A stretch of 64,000 nt of DNA from contig NZ_JAYEZN010000001.1 of assembly GCF_037031225.1 (NCBI RefSeq), positions 2,914,001 through 2,978,000 on the forward strand. The letters run 5' to 3'. How positions within the stretch are numbered: the stretch's first letter is position 1; each line of letters starts with the position of its first letter. Positions 49,802 through 59,400 of this stretch are shown in pieces. The DNA is from Halorientalis sp. LT38. GTDB lineage: Archaea > Halobacteriota > Halobacteria > Halobacteriales > Haloarculaceae. Made by a program: the position numbers and the translations under genes. Under the pieces are notes generated by a model. The model saw nothing but the letters and a program-made list of their open reading frames with translations, had not been told where the DNA came from and searched no databases.

Positions 49802-50766
49802 GGATACACGCTCACGTTCTGCGTTCGGTCGATGGTGACGCCAGTGGTGTCGAACGTGACGGTGACGTTCGCCTCCCAGACGACGGGGGCGGTGCAGGGA
49901 CGGTCGGCATCGACCCCGTCGTCACAGGTCGGGTACGGATCCACGGTGCCGTCGTCGTAGGTGTCGACCGTGTCGTTCGCCACGAGGCCGAACTTCCCGA
50001 CGCCGCCCTGGCCGTTCTCGATCCGGACGGCGACTGGTCCGCCGACGTTTTCGAGGCCGGGGAAGTCGCAATCGGCTGTGTGCGCGCGTCCCGAGACCAA
50101 CCCGAGGAGGGAACGGCCCCCGCGGGTGTCGCAGGTCGTGGTGCCGTCGGGGCGGTCGCTGGCCGTCCAGTCGACGCGCACGCTCCCGTCGCGCTCCTTG
50201 CCAAGTTCGAGCTGCAGGGACGAGCCGGTCGCGTTCGTCGCCGACACGTTCACCGTGCTGAGCCACCTGCTTCGCATGTTGGCGTTGACGACGAACCGGC
50301 CAACCTCTCGACGCTGGCCCGAGACGTTCCGGATCAGCCACCAGTCGGAGCCGCCGCCCGGCGACTGGTACCGGTCGTCACCGACCTGGACGATGCGCTC
50401 CCCCCAGGTACTGCTCGCGTTGTGGTACGCCAGATCGACGTAGGTCGAGCCGCTGGCGCCGTAGGTCTCACCCAGGAGACGACCGTACCGGCTCACGTTC
50501 TCGTGGATCGAGGCGTTCACCGCGGGCGCGGTGACGTTTCGCTCCCGGTGGTTCACCTCGAGCAGGAGTCGCTGGACGTTCCGCCTGGCCTCGAACTCGA
50601 ACGACTCCGCCTGGTCCGCGCGGTCGAGTCGGTCGCCCGCCAGCCCGTCCTCGGTGACGATGAGCGTGTTCACGACGACGACCAGGCCGATGATGACGAA
50701 CGCGACCGCGATGGCACCGGTCAACAGGACCTGCGCCCGTTCGCGCCGGCTGCTCTGGCTCACCAT
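49798..50766 (-). CDS. pilin-like protein C
   Basis: The 322-residue protein has the leader SRRERAQVLLTGAIAVAFVI, with RA|QVLLTG. A coiled stretch (DRADQAESFEFEARRNVQRL) and a beta-rich domain with many N-glycosylation sequons (NVT, NAS, NVS) follow, then three cysteines in TTCDTRG, TADCDFPG and PTCDDGVDADRPC. I recall the DUF7261 name for this type, unverified. It overlaps the neighbours on both sides by a few bases, so it is part of a coupled operon. Confidence 0.83.
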   Translation of the reverse strand: MVSQSSRRERAQVLLTGAIAVAFVIIGLVVVVNTLIVTEDGLAGDRLDRADQAESFEFEARRNVQRLLLEVNHRERNVTAPAVNASIHENVSRYGRLLGETYGASGSTYVDLAYHNASSTWGERIVQVGDDRYQSPGGGSDWWLIRNVSGQRREVGRFVVNANMRSRWLSTVNVSATNATGSSLQLELGKERDGSVRVDWTASDRPDGTTTCDTRGGRSLLGLVSGRAHTADCDFPGLENVGGPVAVRIENGQGGVGKFGLVANDTVDTYDDGTVDPYPTCDDGVDADRPCTAPVVWEANVTVTFDTTGVTIDRTQNVSVYP

Positions 50767-51386
50767 ACGGTCAATCGCACCTCCACGACGTTGTACACCG
50801 GTCCGTCGACGGCGTTCGGCACGGGATAGTAGCCCCCGCTGCCACCGCGACGCGAGCTGATCTCCTGGAGTTCGATCCCGGACGTCGTCGGGGCGGTGAG
50901 CGTCTGGTTGTCGTACAGCGTGATCGTGTACGTCGCCCGGACGGCGGTCTCGTCGGGTTCACCGCGCCTGACGATGGGCGTCGACTCCCAGCCGTTCGAG
51001 AGCGACTCGTTCCGGTACCTGATCCGGAGGTTGTAGGTTCGGCCCTGCTCGGTGATCGTCGACTCGAGGATCCGGCCGACCTGTCCCGGTGGCGTCCCGT
51101 CGCCGTAGCCGACGCGGCTCCCGACCGCCCCGTAGTACTGCTCCTGGGCGGGCGCGTAGTACCGAATCAGCTCCGAGAGGCCGAACGTGTCGTTCCGTGC
51201 CGCCATCCGCAACGCGTCGTCGGCCTGGGCCGACACCTCGGCCTCCGCTCCGGGACCGCCGTCGTCGTCGGTCGGGACCGCGTTGATGGCCTGTAACGCG
51301 AACAGCACGGCCGTCAGGAGGACGATGGCCCCGATGAGCCCCTCCAGGGTGAAGGCCTGTCCCCGCTCGTCGGGCGCGGCCCCCAT
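50760..51386 (-). CDS. pilin-like protein B
   Basis: The 208-residue protein starts MGAAPDERGQAFTLEGLIGA, where RG|QAFTLEG closely resembles the +1 to +5 region (FTLIE-like) of bacterial type IV pilins and pseudopilins. A hydrophobic helix and a compact beta domain (YNLRIRYRNESLSNGWESTP, VRATYTITLYDNQTL) follow. A longer frame beginning at 51416 was rejected because it overlaps the upstream gene. Possibly DUF7288 (unverified). It may be a minor pseudopilin-like subunit. Confidence 0.83.
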   Translation of the reverse strand: MGAAPDERGQAFTLEGLIGAIVLLTAVLFALQAINAVPTDDDGGPGAEAEVSAQADDALRMAARNDTFGLSELIRYYAPAQEQYYGAVGSRVGYGDGTPPGQVGRILESTITEQGRTYNLRIRYRNESLSNGWESTPIVRRGEPDETAVRATYTITLYDNQTLTAPTTSGIELQEISSRRGGSGGYYPVPNAVDGPVYNVVEVRLTVW

Positions 51387-51388
51387 GC

Positions 51389-51892
51389 TCACCACACCTC
51401 CACCACGAGCCGACACACCGGATCGCAGCTCGTCCCGCGGAGTTCGACGAGTCGGCTCGCGCTCGCGACCGACCCGCTGGTCCGGTTCAGGTCGTTCGTG
51501 AGCGGGGCGCCACCGGCCCTGACGACGGACCCGTTCGGCACCGTCCGGACGGAGATACTGACCCGTGCCGTCGGTGGGAGCGCGTACCGCTCCCGGATCT
51601 CGTCTTGCTCGAGGGCCAGCACCGTGTCGAGGGTGCTCGTCGACAGGGTGGGGTCGTCCAGCGCAACCGAGAGGTTCGAGACCAGCGTCTGTGCGACCCT
51701 GTCCGCCTGGGCCTCCTCGTCCCCGCCGACGCCGACCGTGTACGGCGACAGGTACCCCGGCAGGAGACTGAGGACGAACATCGTCGTCACGAGGAACAGC
51801 GACACCCCCAGGAGGAAATCCTGTAGCGTCTGTCCGCGCCGGTCCCCCCGGAGCCGTCCGGCCGTCACCCCGCCGTCTCGATCTGTTCTCAT
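51389..51892 (-). CDS. pilin-like protein A, first gene of the cluster
   Basis: The 167-residue protein has the leader RGDRRGQTLQDFLLGVSLFL, with RG|QTLQDF, then a helix and a small domain with two cysteines (LRGTSCDPVCRLVVEVW). It is the first of five abutting or overlapping minus-strand genes. A 36-codon leaderless micro-ORF ends 12 bases before its ATG. Possibly DUF7287 (unverified). There is no pilus ATPase or platform gene in the window, so assembly machinery must be encoded elsewhere. Confidence 0.82.
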   Translation of the reverse strand: MRTDRDGGVTAGRLRGDRRGQTLQDFLLGVSLFLVTTMFVLSLLPGYLSPYTVGVGGDEEAQADRVAQTLVSNLSVALDDPTLSTSTLDTVLALEQDEIRERYALPPTARVSISVRTVPNGSVVRAGGAPLTNDLNRTSGSVASASRLVELRGTSCDPVCRLVVEVW

Positions 51893-51904
51893 CTCTGATT
51901 CAGT

Positions 51905-52015
51905 TTACCCCGACGTCATCTGGCTGCAACTATCGCGTACCGATCGGACCGAGAAACTGCAGGGGCCAATCGAGGATGCGTCTCGTATCCGATCACGTTG
52001 CACATTGTCTACCAT
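51905..52015 (-). CDS. 36-residue leaderless micro-ORF ahead of the pilin operon (putative)
   Basis: A minus-strand frame (MVDNVQRDRIRDASSIGPCS...) begins where the upstream TTATTC element predicts transcription to start. It ends with TAA 12 bases before the first pilin gene. There is no stronger signal for that gene's own translation, so coupling through this short frame is plausible. No family is recognised. Confidence 0.35.
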   Translation of the reverse strand: MVDNVQRDRIRDASSIGPCSFSVRSVRDSCSQMTSG

Positions 52016-52044
52016 TTGTTGTTCATCATCGTGAATAAGTATAG
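52016..52044 (-). promoter_or_regulatory. pilin operon promoter motif
   Basis: Read on the minus strand: TATACTTATTC, ACGATG, then ACAACA. The same three blocks in the same order precede the vWA gene at 45277. The TTATTC core is about 27 bases from the micro-ORF start. The shared blocks suggest co-regulation. Confidence 0.6.
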
Positions 52045-52208
52045 CGGGCGTATCGATCCTGAAATTCGAGGGGGTTGGACCCGCTCCCGAGCCCCGTCGT
52101 GACGGTCGCGGTCGGGGACGAGTACGGCGATCCGGAGTCGACAGTGGTCATGGTGATGGACCGTAAGTAGACCAAAGAGTTAGGTCGCTGGCCGGGGCGG
52201 ATACAGGT

Positions 52209-53312
52209 ATGACGGAACGGACGCCGCCCCTGCACGGGATACACGAGGACAGGGGGGCGACATTCACCGACTTCGGCGGGTGGGAGATGCCGGTCGAGTT
52301 CGACTCTATCCGCACCGAACACGCGGCCGTCCGCGACTCGGCCGGGATCTTCGACGTCTCGCACATGGGCGAGATCGAGGTGTCCGGCCCGGACGCCGAG
52401 CGGCTCATGCAGCGACTCACGACCAACGACGTGACCGCCCTCGATCCCGGCGAGGCCCAGTACGCGATGATCACCGACGACGACGGGATTATCCTCGACG
52501 ACACGGTCGTCTACGACCTCCCCGACGACCGGCCGGCGGATTTCCTCTTCATCCCGAACGCGGGCCACGACGGGCAGATGTACGACCGCTGGGTCACCCA
52601 CCGCGACGAGTGGGGACTGGACGCGACCGTCGAGAACCGCACCGACGACTACGCCATGCTCGCCCTGCAGGGCCCGGAAGCCGAGGAGCGCCTGCTCGAC
52701 GCCGTCGCCGACGACCAGCGGACCGCGATCTGTGACCTCTCGCGGTTTTCGACCATGACGGCGACCGTCGGCGGCGTCGACGCCCTGGTCGCCCGCACCG
52801 GCTACACGGGCGAGGACGGGTTCGAACTGATCGTCCCCTGGGACGAGGCCGTCCGCGTCTGGCGGCAGTTCGACTGCCAGGCCTGCGGGCTGGGCGCGCG
52901 GGACACCCTCCGCATCGAGATGGGCTTTCTGCTCTCCGGGCAGGACTTCGATCCCGAGGACGACCCCCGGAACCCCTACGAGGCCGGCGTCGGCTTCACG
53001 GTCAAACTCGACACGGAGTTCGTGGGCCGGGACGCCCTGGAGGGCGTCGAGGCCCAGGGCGTCGAGGAGAAGCTGACGGGCTTTCGCCTCGTGGATCGGG
53101 GCGTCCCCCGCGAGGGGTACGTCGTCCAGGACCTCGACGGCGAGCCCATCGGCGAGGTCACGAGCGGGACGATGAGCCCGACGCTGAACAAGCCGATCGG
53201 GCTGGCGTACCTCCCGGTGGAGTACCGGAGTCCGGGCGTCAACGTCCAGGTCGTCGTCCGGGGCGAGCCGAAAAAGGCACAAACACAGGCGTTGCCATTT
53301 CTGGATAGATGA
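52209..53312 (+). CDS. gcvT: aminomethyltransferase (glycine cleavage T protein)
   Basis: The 367-residue T protein transfers the methylene group from lipoyl-bound aminomethyl to tetrahydrofolate and releases ammonia. It has [55 protein letters not shown] and [16 protein letters not shown], the conserved folate-binding surface. The first gene of the gcv locus, it overlaps gcvH by an ATGA junction. The upstream 190 bases are shared with the divergent pilin operon. Confidence 0.95.
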   Translation: MTERTPPLHGIHEDRGATFTDFGGWEMPVEFDSIRTEHAAVRDSAGIFDVSHMGEIEVSGPDAERLMQRLTTNDVTALDPGEAQYAMITDDDGIILDDTVVYDLPDDRPADFLFIPNAGHDGQMYDRWVTHRDEWGLDATVENRTDDYAMLALQGPEAEERLLDAVADDQRTAICDLSRFSTMTATVGGVDALVARTGYTGEDGFELIVPWDEAVRVWRQFDCQACGLGARDTLRIEMGFLLSGQDFDPEDDPRNPYEAGVGFTVKLDTEFVGRDALEGVEAQGVEEKLTGFRLVDRGVPREGYVVQDLDGEPIGEVTSGTMSPTLNKPIGLAYLPVEYRSPGVNVQVVVRGEPKKAQTQALPFLDR

Positions 53313-53692
53313 GCTTCGAGATCCCAGACGACTGTCGGTTCCTGGAGTCCCACGAGTGGGCGCGGCGCGAAGACGGGACGGTGCGCATCGGCGTCTCGGA
53401 CTTCGCCCAGGACGAACTCGGCGACGTGGTCTTCGTCGAACTCCCCGACGAGGGGACGCAGGTGACCAAGGACGCGGACTTCGGCGTGGTCGAGAGCATA
53501 AAGGCCGTGTCGGACCTCTACGCCCCGGTTTCGGGCACCGTCGTCGGCGTCAACGAAGACCTCGTCGACGCGCCGGAACTGGTCAACGAGGATCCCTACG
53601 GCGACGGCTGGATGCTCGAGGTGGAACTCGACGACGAGAGCGAACTCGACGCCCTGCTCTCGCCCGACGAGTACGAGGACCAGATCGCCTGA
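53309..53692 (+). CDS. gcvH: glycine cleavage H protein
   Basis: The 127-residue lipoyl carrier has the lipoylation lysine in [20 protein letters not shown] and the family patterns [20 protein letters not shown] and [15 protein letters not shown]. It shuttles the aminomethyl group between GcvP and GcvT. The C-terminal tail is acidic. The next gcv genes are 2.8 kb away. Confidence 0.96.
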   Translation: MSFEIPDDCRFLESHEWARREDGTVRIGVSDFAQDELGDVVFVELPDEGTQVTKDADFGVVESIKAVSDLYAPVSGTVVGVNEDLVDAPELVNEDPYGDGWMLEVELDDESELDALLSPDEYEDQIA

Positions 53693-53861
53693 GGAGCCCG
53701 CCCCGCCGACGGATTCTTCCGAAACGTTCGACACGCGCGACTGAGTATCGGCGCAGAGCCGGTCGTCCCCGCTCCTCGGGTCGGAACCCCGTCACAGAGA
53801 CGACGGCGTCCCGCTGGTGTTCGCCACAAACGGGTTAGGGGAGGGCCGAGTAGCCCGACGC

Positions 53862-54278
53862 ATGGACTCTGTCAGCGTAACGCGGACGTTCGACGCCCCG
53901 CCCGACCAGATCCGCGAGGCGATGGCCGACGTCGAACGGTTCATGGAAGGGGCCGGATTCGACGCGGTCGACGTCGACGGCGACGCGATGCGCATCGAGA
54001 ACGGGTTCAGCATCGCCGCCATCGAACTGTCGCTCCGGCTCGTCGACCGGGAGGGCGCCGAACTGGCCTACGAACAGGTCGACGGCATCTTCGACGAGAT
54101 GTGGACGACCTACGAGGTAACCGCCCAGAACGGTGGGACCCGCGTCACGGCGACGACCGAGTTCTCGCTGGACGTGGCCGTGATCGGGAGCCTGCTGGAC
54201 GCGACGGTGATCAAGCGACAGCGCCGGCGCGAACTGGACGCCCAGTTCGACTGGCTGGAAACCGAGACCGGCGAGTGA
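53862..54278 (+). CDS. SRPBCC (START-like) family protein
   Basis: The 138-residue protein is a single helix-grip domain: VSVTRTFDAPPDQIREAMAD, ENGFSIAAIELSLRLVDREG, TYEVTAQNGGTRVTATTEFS, and a long C-terminal helix LLDATVIKRQRRRELDAQFD. Such domains bind hydrophobic ligands in a cavity. The ligand and its link to glycine cleavage are unknown. The start MDSVSVTR gives the family N-terminus. Confidence 0.82.
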   Translation: MDSVSVTRTFDAPPDQIREAMADVERFMEGAGFDAVDVDGDAMRIENGFSIAAIELSLRLVDREGAELAYEQVDGIFDEMWTTYEVTAQNGGTRVTATTEFSLDVAVIGSLLDATVIKRQRRRELDAQFDWLETETGE

Positions 54279-54446
54279 AGCCGCCGGTCCCGCGCCGTTC
54301 ATCCGACTCCTGTCCGGCGGTTCCCTGACGCTGTCAGTGGCTCTCGCCGACGCGAACTCCGCCGTCGCGTAGCCGCCGGCTCGTCCCCACCCGTGTCCGT
54401 GACTGGCTGATTTGATATCGCGAATAACAGTTTACGCACCCGGTCG

Positions 54447-56390
54447 GTGGACACGGAATCCACCGGAGAGCGGCGAACGCAACACTTTCGACGCTGGCGG
54501 GTCGGATCCTCGAACGACTCCGGAAACGTGACAGCTTCGACCGAACTGATCGCGCTCGTCGTCACGGTCATCGGCGTCGGCGTGGCCGCACAGGTGCTCT
54601 CGGACTGGTTGAGCGTGCCGAGCGTGCTCTTCTGGCTGGTGGCGGGCGTCGCCGCTGGCCCCCAGGTGCTGGGGATCATCGACCCCGGGACGATCGACAG
54701 CGGCGCGCTGTCGGCCATCGTCGGGCTGAGCGTCGCCGTCATCGTCTTCGAGGGTGCCTTCCACCTCCGGGTCGATCGATTGCGCGAGGCGCCCCGGGAG
54801 ACGCTCAGGCTGGTGACCGTGGGCGCGGTCATCTCCCACCTCGCGACGACCGTCGTCGTCCGGTACGCGCTGGGGACCTCCTGGGAACTGGCGCTTTTGA
54901 TCGGGTCGCTGCTGATCGCGACCGGCCCGACGGTGATCAACCCGATCCTGGCCGTCGTCCCCGTCCGCGAGCGCGTGGCGACGACCCTGGAGACCGAGGG
55001 GGTCGTCAACGACGTCACCGCCGCCATCCTCGCCATCGTGATGTTCGAGTACCTCCTGCTGGAGGGGGAGGGACTGCCGACGCTGATCGGGCAGTTCGCC
55101 TTCCGGCTCGGGGCCGGCGTCCTGGTGGGCGTGGCCGTCGCGACGGTCGTCTGGCTGCTGCTGGCGCGCGTCGAGTTACCGACCGAGAACGCCCTCCGTA
55201 ACGCGCGACTCGTCGTGTTGGCCGCGGCGCTGTCCGCCTACGGGCTCGCGGAGGCCGGACTCGGCGTCGGCGAGTCGGGCATCGCGGCCGTCGCCGCGGC
55301 CGGGTTCGTTCTCGGGAACGTCGACCTCCCGTACCGCGAACAGATCGAGCAGTTCAAAGGCGACGTGACGCTGGTCGTGCTCACCTTCGTCTTCGTCGTG
55401 CTGGCCTCGCTGCTCTCGCTCTCCGACCTCCTGTCGCTCGGACTGGGCGGACTCGTGGTCGTCGTCGCCGTCGCGCTCGTAATCCGGCCGCTGCTCGTTT
55501 TCCTCTGCACCGTCGGCGGGCGGTTGACGCTCCGCGAACGGCTGTTCGTCAGTGCCATCGGGCCGCGAGGGATCATCCCGGCGAGCGTGGTGACGCTCTT
55601 TGCCCTCCGGATCGGCGACAGCCAGCCAGCGGTCGCGACGACGCTGGTCGGGACGGTCTTCCTCGTCATCTTCGCGACCGTGACCTTTCAAGGGGGTCTG
55701 GCGAGACACATCGCGCAGGCACTGGACGTGATCCCGAACCGAACCATCATCGTCGGCGGCGGACGGATCGGCACGGCGCTGGCCGAGCGACTCGCGGACC
55801 GCGGTGAGGCGGTGACCATCGTCGACCACGATCCGGACGTGGCCGAGCAACTCAGAGAGGCCGGCTACCGGGTCGAAGTCGGTGACGGTGCGAGCAAGGA
55901 CGTCCTCACGCGGGCCGGCGCGGAGAACGCCAAGGTCGTCGCGGCCGCGACCGCCGACGACGACGTGAACCTGCTCGTCGGGCAACTCGCCCGGAACACC
56001 TTCGAGGTCGAGACGATCGTCGCGCGGGTCAACGACCCCGACAACGAGGCTGCATTCCGGGACCTGGACGTCGAGGCGATCTCGACGGGGATGTCCGTCG
56101 CGTGGTCGATGGACAACGTGATCGAGCGGCCGGCGATCGCGCGCTGGATGACGGAACTGGACCGGAGCGGCGACGTGCAGGAGGTCGAAGTGACGGCCGA
56201 CGCCGCCGCCGGTCGCACCGTGTCGGATCTGGCGTCGAACCTCCCCGACGGGTGCTACGTCGGGTTGATCAGTCGCGGGGACGAGAACCGCATCCCCCAC
56301 GCCGACGACCGGATCGAGCGCAACGATCACATCACGATCATCGGCCGGACGGAAGCCGTCCACGGGGCCATCGACTTCTGCACCGCCTGA
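54447..56390 (+). CDS. CPA-type cation/proton antiporter with TrkA domain
   Basis: The protein of up to 647 residues has about twelve membrane segments of the NhaP/CPA1-type exchanger (GVGVAAQVLSDWLSVPSVLF, GLSVAVIVFEGAFHLRVDRL, GSLLIATGPTVINPILAVVP, TTLETEGVVNDVTAAILAIV, ISAIGPRGIIPASVVT-like core). A TrkA-N nucleotide-binding domain (TIIVGGGRIGTALAERLADR) and a TrkA-C domain follow. It exchanges Na or K for protons and is probably gated by NAD(H) or a dinucleotide. The GTG at 54447 is the longest start; a GTG at 54528 (MTASTELIALVV) directly before the first helix is equally likely. Confidence 0.9.
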   Translation: MDTESTGERRTQHFRRWRVGSSNDSGNVTASTELIALVVTVIGVGVAAQVLSDWLSVPSVLFWLVAGVAAGPQVLGIIDPGTIDSGALSAIVGLSVAVIVFEGAFHLRVDRLREAPRETLRLVTVGAVISHLATTVVVRYALGTSWELALLIGSLLIATGPTVINPILAVVPVRERVATTLETEGVVNDVTAAILAIVMFEYLLLEGEGLPTLIGQFAFRLGAGVLVGVAVATVVWLLLARVELPTENALRNARLVVLAAALSAYGLAEAGLGVGESGIAAVAAAGFVLGNVDLPYREQIEQFKGDVTLVVLTFVFVVLASLLSLSDLLSLGLGGLVVVVAVALVIRPLLVFLCTVGGRLTLRERLFVSAIGPRGIIPASVVTLFALRIGDSQPAVATTLVGTVFLVIFATVTFQGGLARHIAQALDVIPNRTIIVGGGRIGTALAERLADRGEAVTIVDHDPDVAEQLREAGYRVEVGDGASKDVLTRAGAENAKVVAAATADDDVNLLVGQLARNTFEVETIVARVNDPDNEAAFRDLDVEAISTGMSVAWSMDNVIERPAIARWMTELDRSGDVQEVEVTADAAAGRTVSDLASNLPDGCYVGLISRGDENRIPHADDRIERNDHITIIGRTEAVHGAIDFCTA

Positions 56391-56468
56391 ACCGGGACAC
56401 TCTTTTCAGGTCGGGCGTAACACTCCCCAACCACACACAGGGCGGCGTGCCGTCCTGCGGTAGTTACC

Positions 56469-57806
56469 ATGACCGACAACGACACACGCGGGAGCCCGTA
56501 CGCGCCCCACACGGCGACGGAGACGGCGGCGATGCTGGACGCGGTCGGCGTCGACAGCGAGTCGGACCTGTTCGACATCCCCCCGGCGGTGCGGTTCGAC
56601 GGCGAGTTCGGCATCGACGCGAGCGACGAACGCGCCGTCCGGCGCGACGTAGAGCGCACCCTCGCTCGCAACGACGACCTGACGGAACTGCTCGGCCGCG
56701 GCCACTACGACCACTACGTCCCGTCGATGGTCGACCACCTGGCCGACCGCTCCGAGTTTCTCACCTCCTACACGCAGTACCAGCCCGAAGTCGCGCAGGG
56801 CTTTCTCCAGGCGCTCTTCGAGTACCAGTCGCTTTTGGTCGAACTCACCGGACTCGAGGTGGCCAACTGCTCGATGTACGATGCGGCGACGGCGCTGGGC
56901 GAAGCCGCCACGCTCGCCAGCCGCGTGCGTTCGGTTTCGGGCGACCGGGTGCTCGTCCCGGCCCAGCTGAGCGACGGGCGACGCGGCGTACTGGAGAACT
57001 ACGCCGACGGCGCCGACCTGCTCGTCGACACCTATCCCATGGCCGACGGCGCCGTGGACATCGATGCCCTCGAGGGAATGATGGACGAGGACGTGGCGAT
57101 GGTGTACGCGGAGTCACCGACGATCCGGGGCGTCGTCGAACCGTCGCTGTCGGCGGTCGGTGGCCTCGCCGACGCCCATGACGCGCTGTTCTGTCTCGGC
57201 TCGGATCCGGTGGCGCTCTCACTGCTCGAATCGCCTGCAAGCGTCGGGGCGGACGTGGTCGTCGGCGACGCGAGTACGCTCGGTCTCGGCCGGAGTTACG
57301 GGATGGGGCTGGGGATGTTCGCGACGCGCGAGGACTACCTCCGGCAGGTCCCCGGCCGGCTGGTGGGGGCTGGCGAAGACGAAAGCGGTCGCAGAGCGTA
57401 CACGCTGACGCTCCAGACGCGTGAACAGCACATCCGTCGCGAGCGTGCCACCTCGAACATCTGCACCAACCAGGCCTGGGTGGCGCTCCGGGCGGCCATG
57501 CACGCCGCCTGGCTCGGGCCGGACGGACTCGTCGACCTCGCCGAGGACTGCGTCGCCTACCCGCGCGACCTGGCGGCCAGGCTGGACGAGATCGAGGGCG
57601 TCCAGGCGCCGATCCACGACCGTCACCACTTCCGGGAGTTCCAGGCGCGGACGGACCAGCCCGCCGCGGCGGTGGCGGGCGACCTGCGCGACCGCGGCTA
57701 CGCGGTCCACACCCTCGGCGAACACCGACTGGGGATCTGCGTCACCGAGCGGACCGCAGACAGGCTCGATCGGTTCGTCGCCGCGATGGCGGAGGTGGCC
57801 CCATGA
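56469..57806 (+). CDS. gcvPA: glycine dehydrogenase subunit 1
   Basis: The 445-residue N-terminal half of the split P protein has [60 protein letters not shown] and [20 protein letters not shown]. With subunit 2 it decarboxylates glycine and transfers the aminomethyl group to GcvH. The last base pairs overlap the gcvPB start (ATGA). Confidence 0.95.
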   Translation: MTDNDTRGSPYAPHTATETAAMLDAVGVDSESDLFDIPPAVRFDGEFGIDASDERAVRRDVERTLARNDDLTELLGRGHYDHYVPSMVDHLADRSEFLTSYTQYQPEVAQGFLQALFEYQSLLVELTGLEVANCSMYDAATALGEAATLASRVRSVSGDRVLVPAQLSDGRRGVLENYADGADLLVDTYPMADGAVDIDALEGMMDEDVAMVYAESPTIRGVVEPSLSAVGGLADAHDALFCLGSDPVALSLLESPASVGADVVVGDASTLGLGRSYGMGLGMFATREDYLRQVPGRLVGAGEDESGRRAYTLTLQTREQHIRRERATSNICTNQAWVALRAAMHAAWLGPDGLVDLAEDCVAYPRDLAARLDEIEGVQAPIHDRHHFREFQARTDQPAAAVAGDLRDRGYAVHTLGEHRLGICVTERTADRLDRFVAAMAEVAP

Positions 57807-59338
57807 GCGAGGGCGAAGGTGACGGGAGCCGGGAGTCCACCGGACCGCTCGGCTACGACCAGGCCCGCTGGACCGACTCGGGGGAGCGGTACGAGCCGCT
57901 GCTCTCGGAGAAGGACTCGACGGAAGTCGAGGTCGGGGGCGACGACTCGCCGCTGCCCGACGACCTGACCCGTGATTCGCTCGAACTGCCCGCCCTCTCG
58001 GAGCCGGAACTGGCGCGCCACTACACCCGACTCTCCCAGATGAACTACGGCGTCGAGAGCGGCCCCTTCCCGCTCGGCTCCTGCACGATGAAGTACAACC
58101 CCAAGTTCACGGAGGACGTGGCGGCCCTGCCCGACGGCGCGGTCCATCCGGACCGTCCGGACGAGACGGTCCAGGGGACGCTCGCGATCCTGGCCGGCCT
58201 GCAGGACTACCTCGGACGGATCGGCGGGATGGACGCGGTCACCCTCCAGCCGCCGGCCGGCGCGGCCGGCGAGTACGCAGGCATCCTGATCGCGAAGGCC
58301 TACCACGAACACCGGGGCGAGGAGCGGACGGAGGTCGTCGTCCCCGACAGCGCCCACGGCACGAACTTCGCGAGCGCGGCCCTGGCCGGCTACGACGTCG
58401 TCGAACTCCCCAGCGCCGAGGACGGTCGCGTCGACCTCGACGCGCTCCGGGCCGCCGTCGGCGACGACACCGCGGCGCTGATGCTCACGAACCCGAACAC
58501 GCTGGGCTGCTTCGAGCGGGACATCGAGACGATCGCGGAGATCGTCCACGACGCGGGCGGCCTGCTCTACTACGACGGCGCGAACCTCAACGCCCTGCTG
58601 GGGCAGGCTCGCCCGGGCGACATGGGCTTCGACGTGATGCACTACAACGTCCACAAGACCTTCGCGACGCCCCACGGCGGCGGCGGGCCAGGGGCCGGAC
58701 CGGTGGGCGTCAATGCGGAACTCGCGCCCTTCCTGCCGTCGCCGCACGTGCGGCGCGTGCCGCGAAGCGGCACGGACGGGTCGAGCGGGGAACGGAGTGA
58801 CCCGCGAGACGGGCCCCACCACGACGGCTACGAGCGTTACGACCCCGAACACAGCGTGGGGAAGGTCCACGGCTTCGAGGGCAACTGGCTCGTCCTGATC
58901 AAGGCCTACGCGTACATCTCGCGGCTGGGCGACGCCGGACTGGCGGACGCCAGCGCCAAGGCCGTCCTCAACGCGAACTACCTGGCCGAACAGGTGGACT
59001 ACGAGGTGCCGTTCGGCCCGTTCCACCACGAGTTCGTCGCCAGCGCGGGCGACCAGGACGCCGCCGACGTGGCCAAGCGAATGCTCGACTTCGGCGTCCA
59101 TCCGCCGACCACGAAGTGGCCTGAGATCGTCGGCGAGGCGCTGATGACCGAACCGACCGAGATCGAGGGCAAACGCACGCTCGACCAGCTGGCAGCGGCC
59201 TTCGACGCCGTCGCCGGCGAAGACGATTCGACGCTCGAGGCCGCGCCGTCGAAGACGAGCGCCCGCCGGATCGACCAGGTCGCCGCAGCCCGGAACCCGC
59301 GGCTCTCGTGGCAGGCGCTCGACGACGGCGAGGAGTGA
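57803..59338 (+). CDS. gcvPB: glycine dehydrogenase subunit 2 (PLP subunit), with repeat insertion
   Basis: The 511-residue subunit carries the PLP lysine in [19 protein letters not shown] and the patterns [34 protein letters not shown] and [20 protein letters not shown]. Between [10 protein letters not shown] and [18 protein letters not shown] lies an extra segment of about 30 residues ([20 protein letters not shown]). It is encoded by 58742-58804, which is a run of perfect hairpins like the intergenic islands. The insertion keeps the frame and probably sits in a surface loop. The C-terminal residues are conserved. Confidence 0.94.
   Translation: MSEGEGDGSRESTGPLGYDQARWTDSGERYEPLLSEKDSTEVEVGGDDSPLPDDLTRDSLELPALSEPELARHYTRLSQMNYGVESGPFPLGSCTMKYNPKFTEDVAALPDGAVHPDRPDETVQGTLAILAGLQDYLGRIGGMDAVTLQPPAGAAGEYAGILIAKAYHEHRGEERTEVVVPDSAHGTNFASAALAGYDVVELPSAEDGRVDLDALRAAVGDDTAALMLTNPNTLGCFERDIETIAEIVHDAGGLLYYDGANLNALLGQARPGDMGFDVMHYNVHKTFATPHGGGGPGAGPVGVNAELAPFLPSPHVRRVPRSGTDGSSGERSDPRDGPHHDGYERYDPEHSVGKVHGFEGNWLVLIKAYAYISRLGDAGLADASAKAVLNANYLAEQVDYEVPFGPFHHEFVASAGDQDAADVAKRMLDFGVHPPTTKWPEIVGEALMTEPTEIEGKRTLDQLAAAFDAVAGEDDSTLEAAPSKTSARRIDQVAAARNPRLSWQALDDGEE
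58742..58804. repeat. in-frame hairpin element inside gcvPB
   Basis: CCGCACGTGCGG is a perfect 12-base palindrome (58742-58753). CGTGCCGC/GCGGCACG with loop GAA follows (58756-58774), then CGGGTC/GACCCG enclosing 16 bases (58777-58804). The GAA triloop with GC-rich arms is the hallmark of islands A and B. Its position in a family-variable stretch supports insertion. Confidence 0.75.
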
Positions 59339-59400
59339 CTCCCCCGCCGTCCGCGGCCCCCTTACAAATCATTAATAGTCGAGCGGTGCTGCGTTAACAT

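Noticed and set aside
48266-49960. Plus-strand frame opposite the PKD-domain pilin-like gene
   Set aside because: It has a shadow-type composition; the minus strand shows a leader peptide, PKD fold and operon overlaps.
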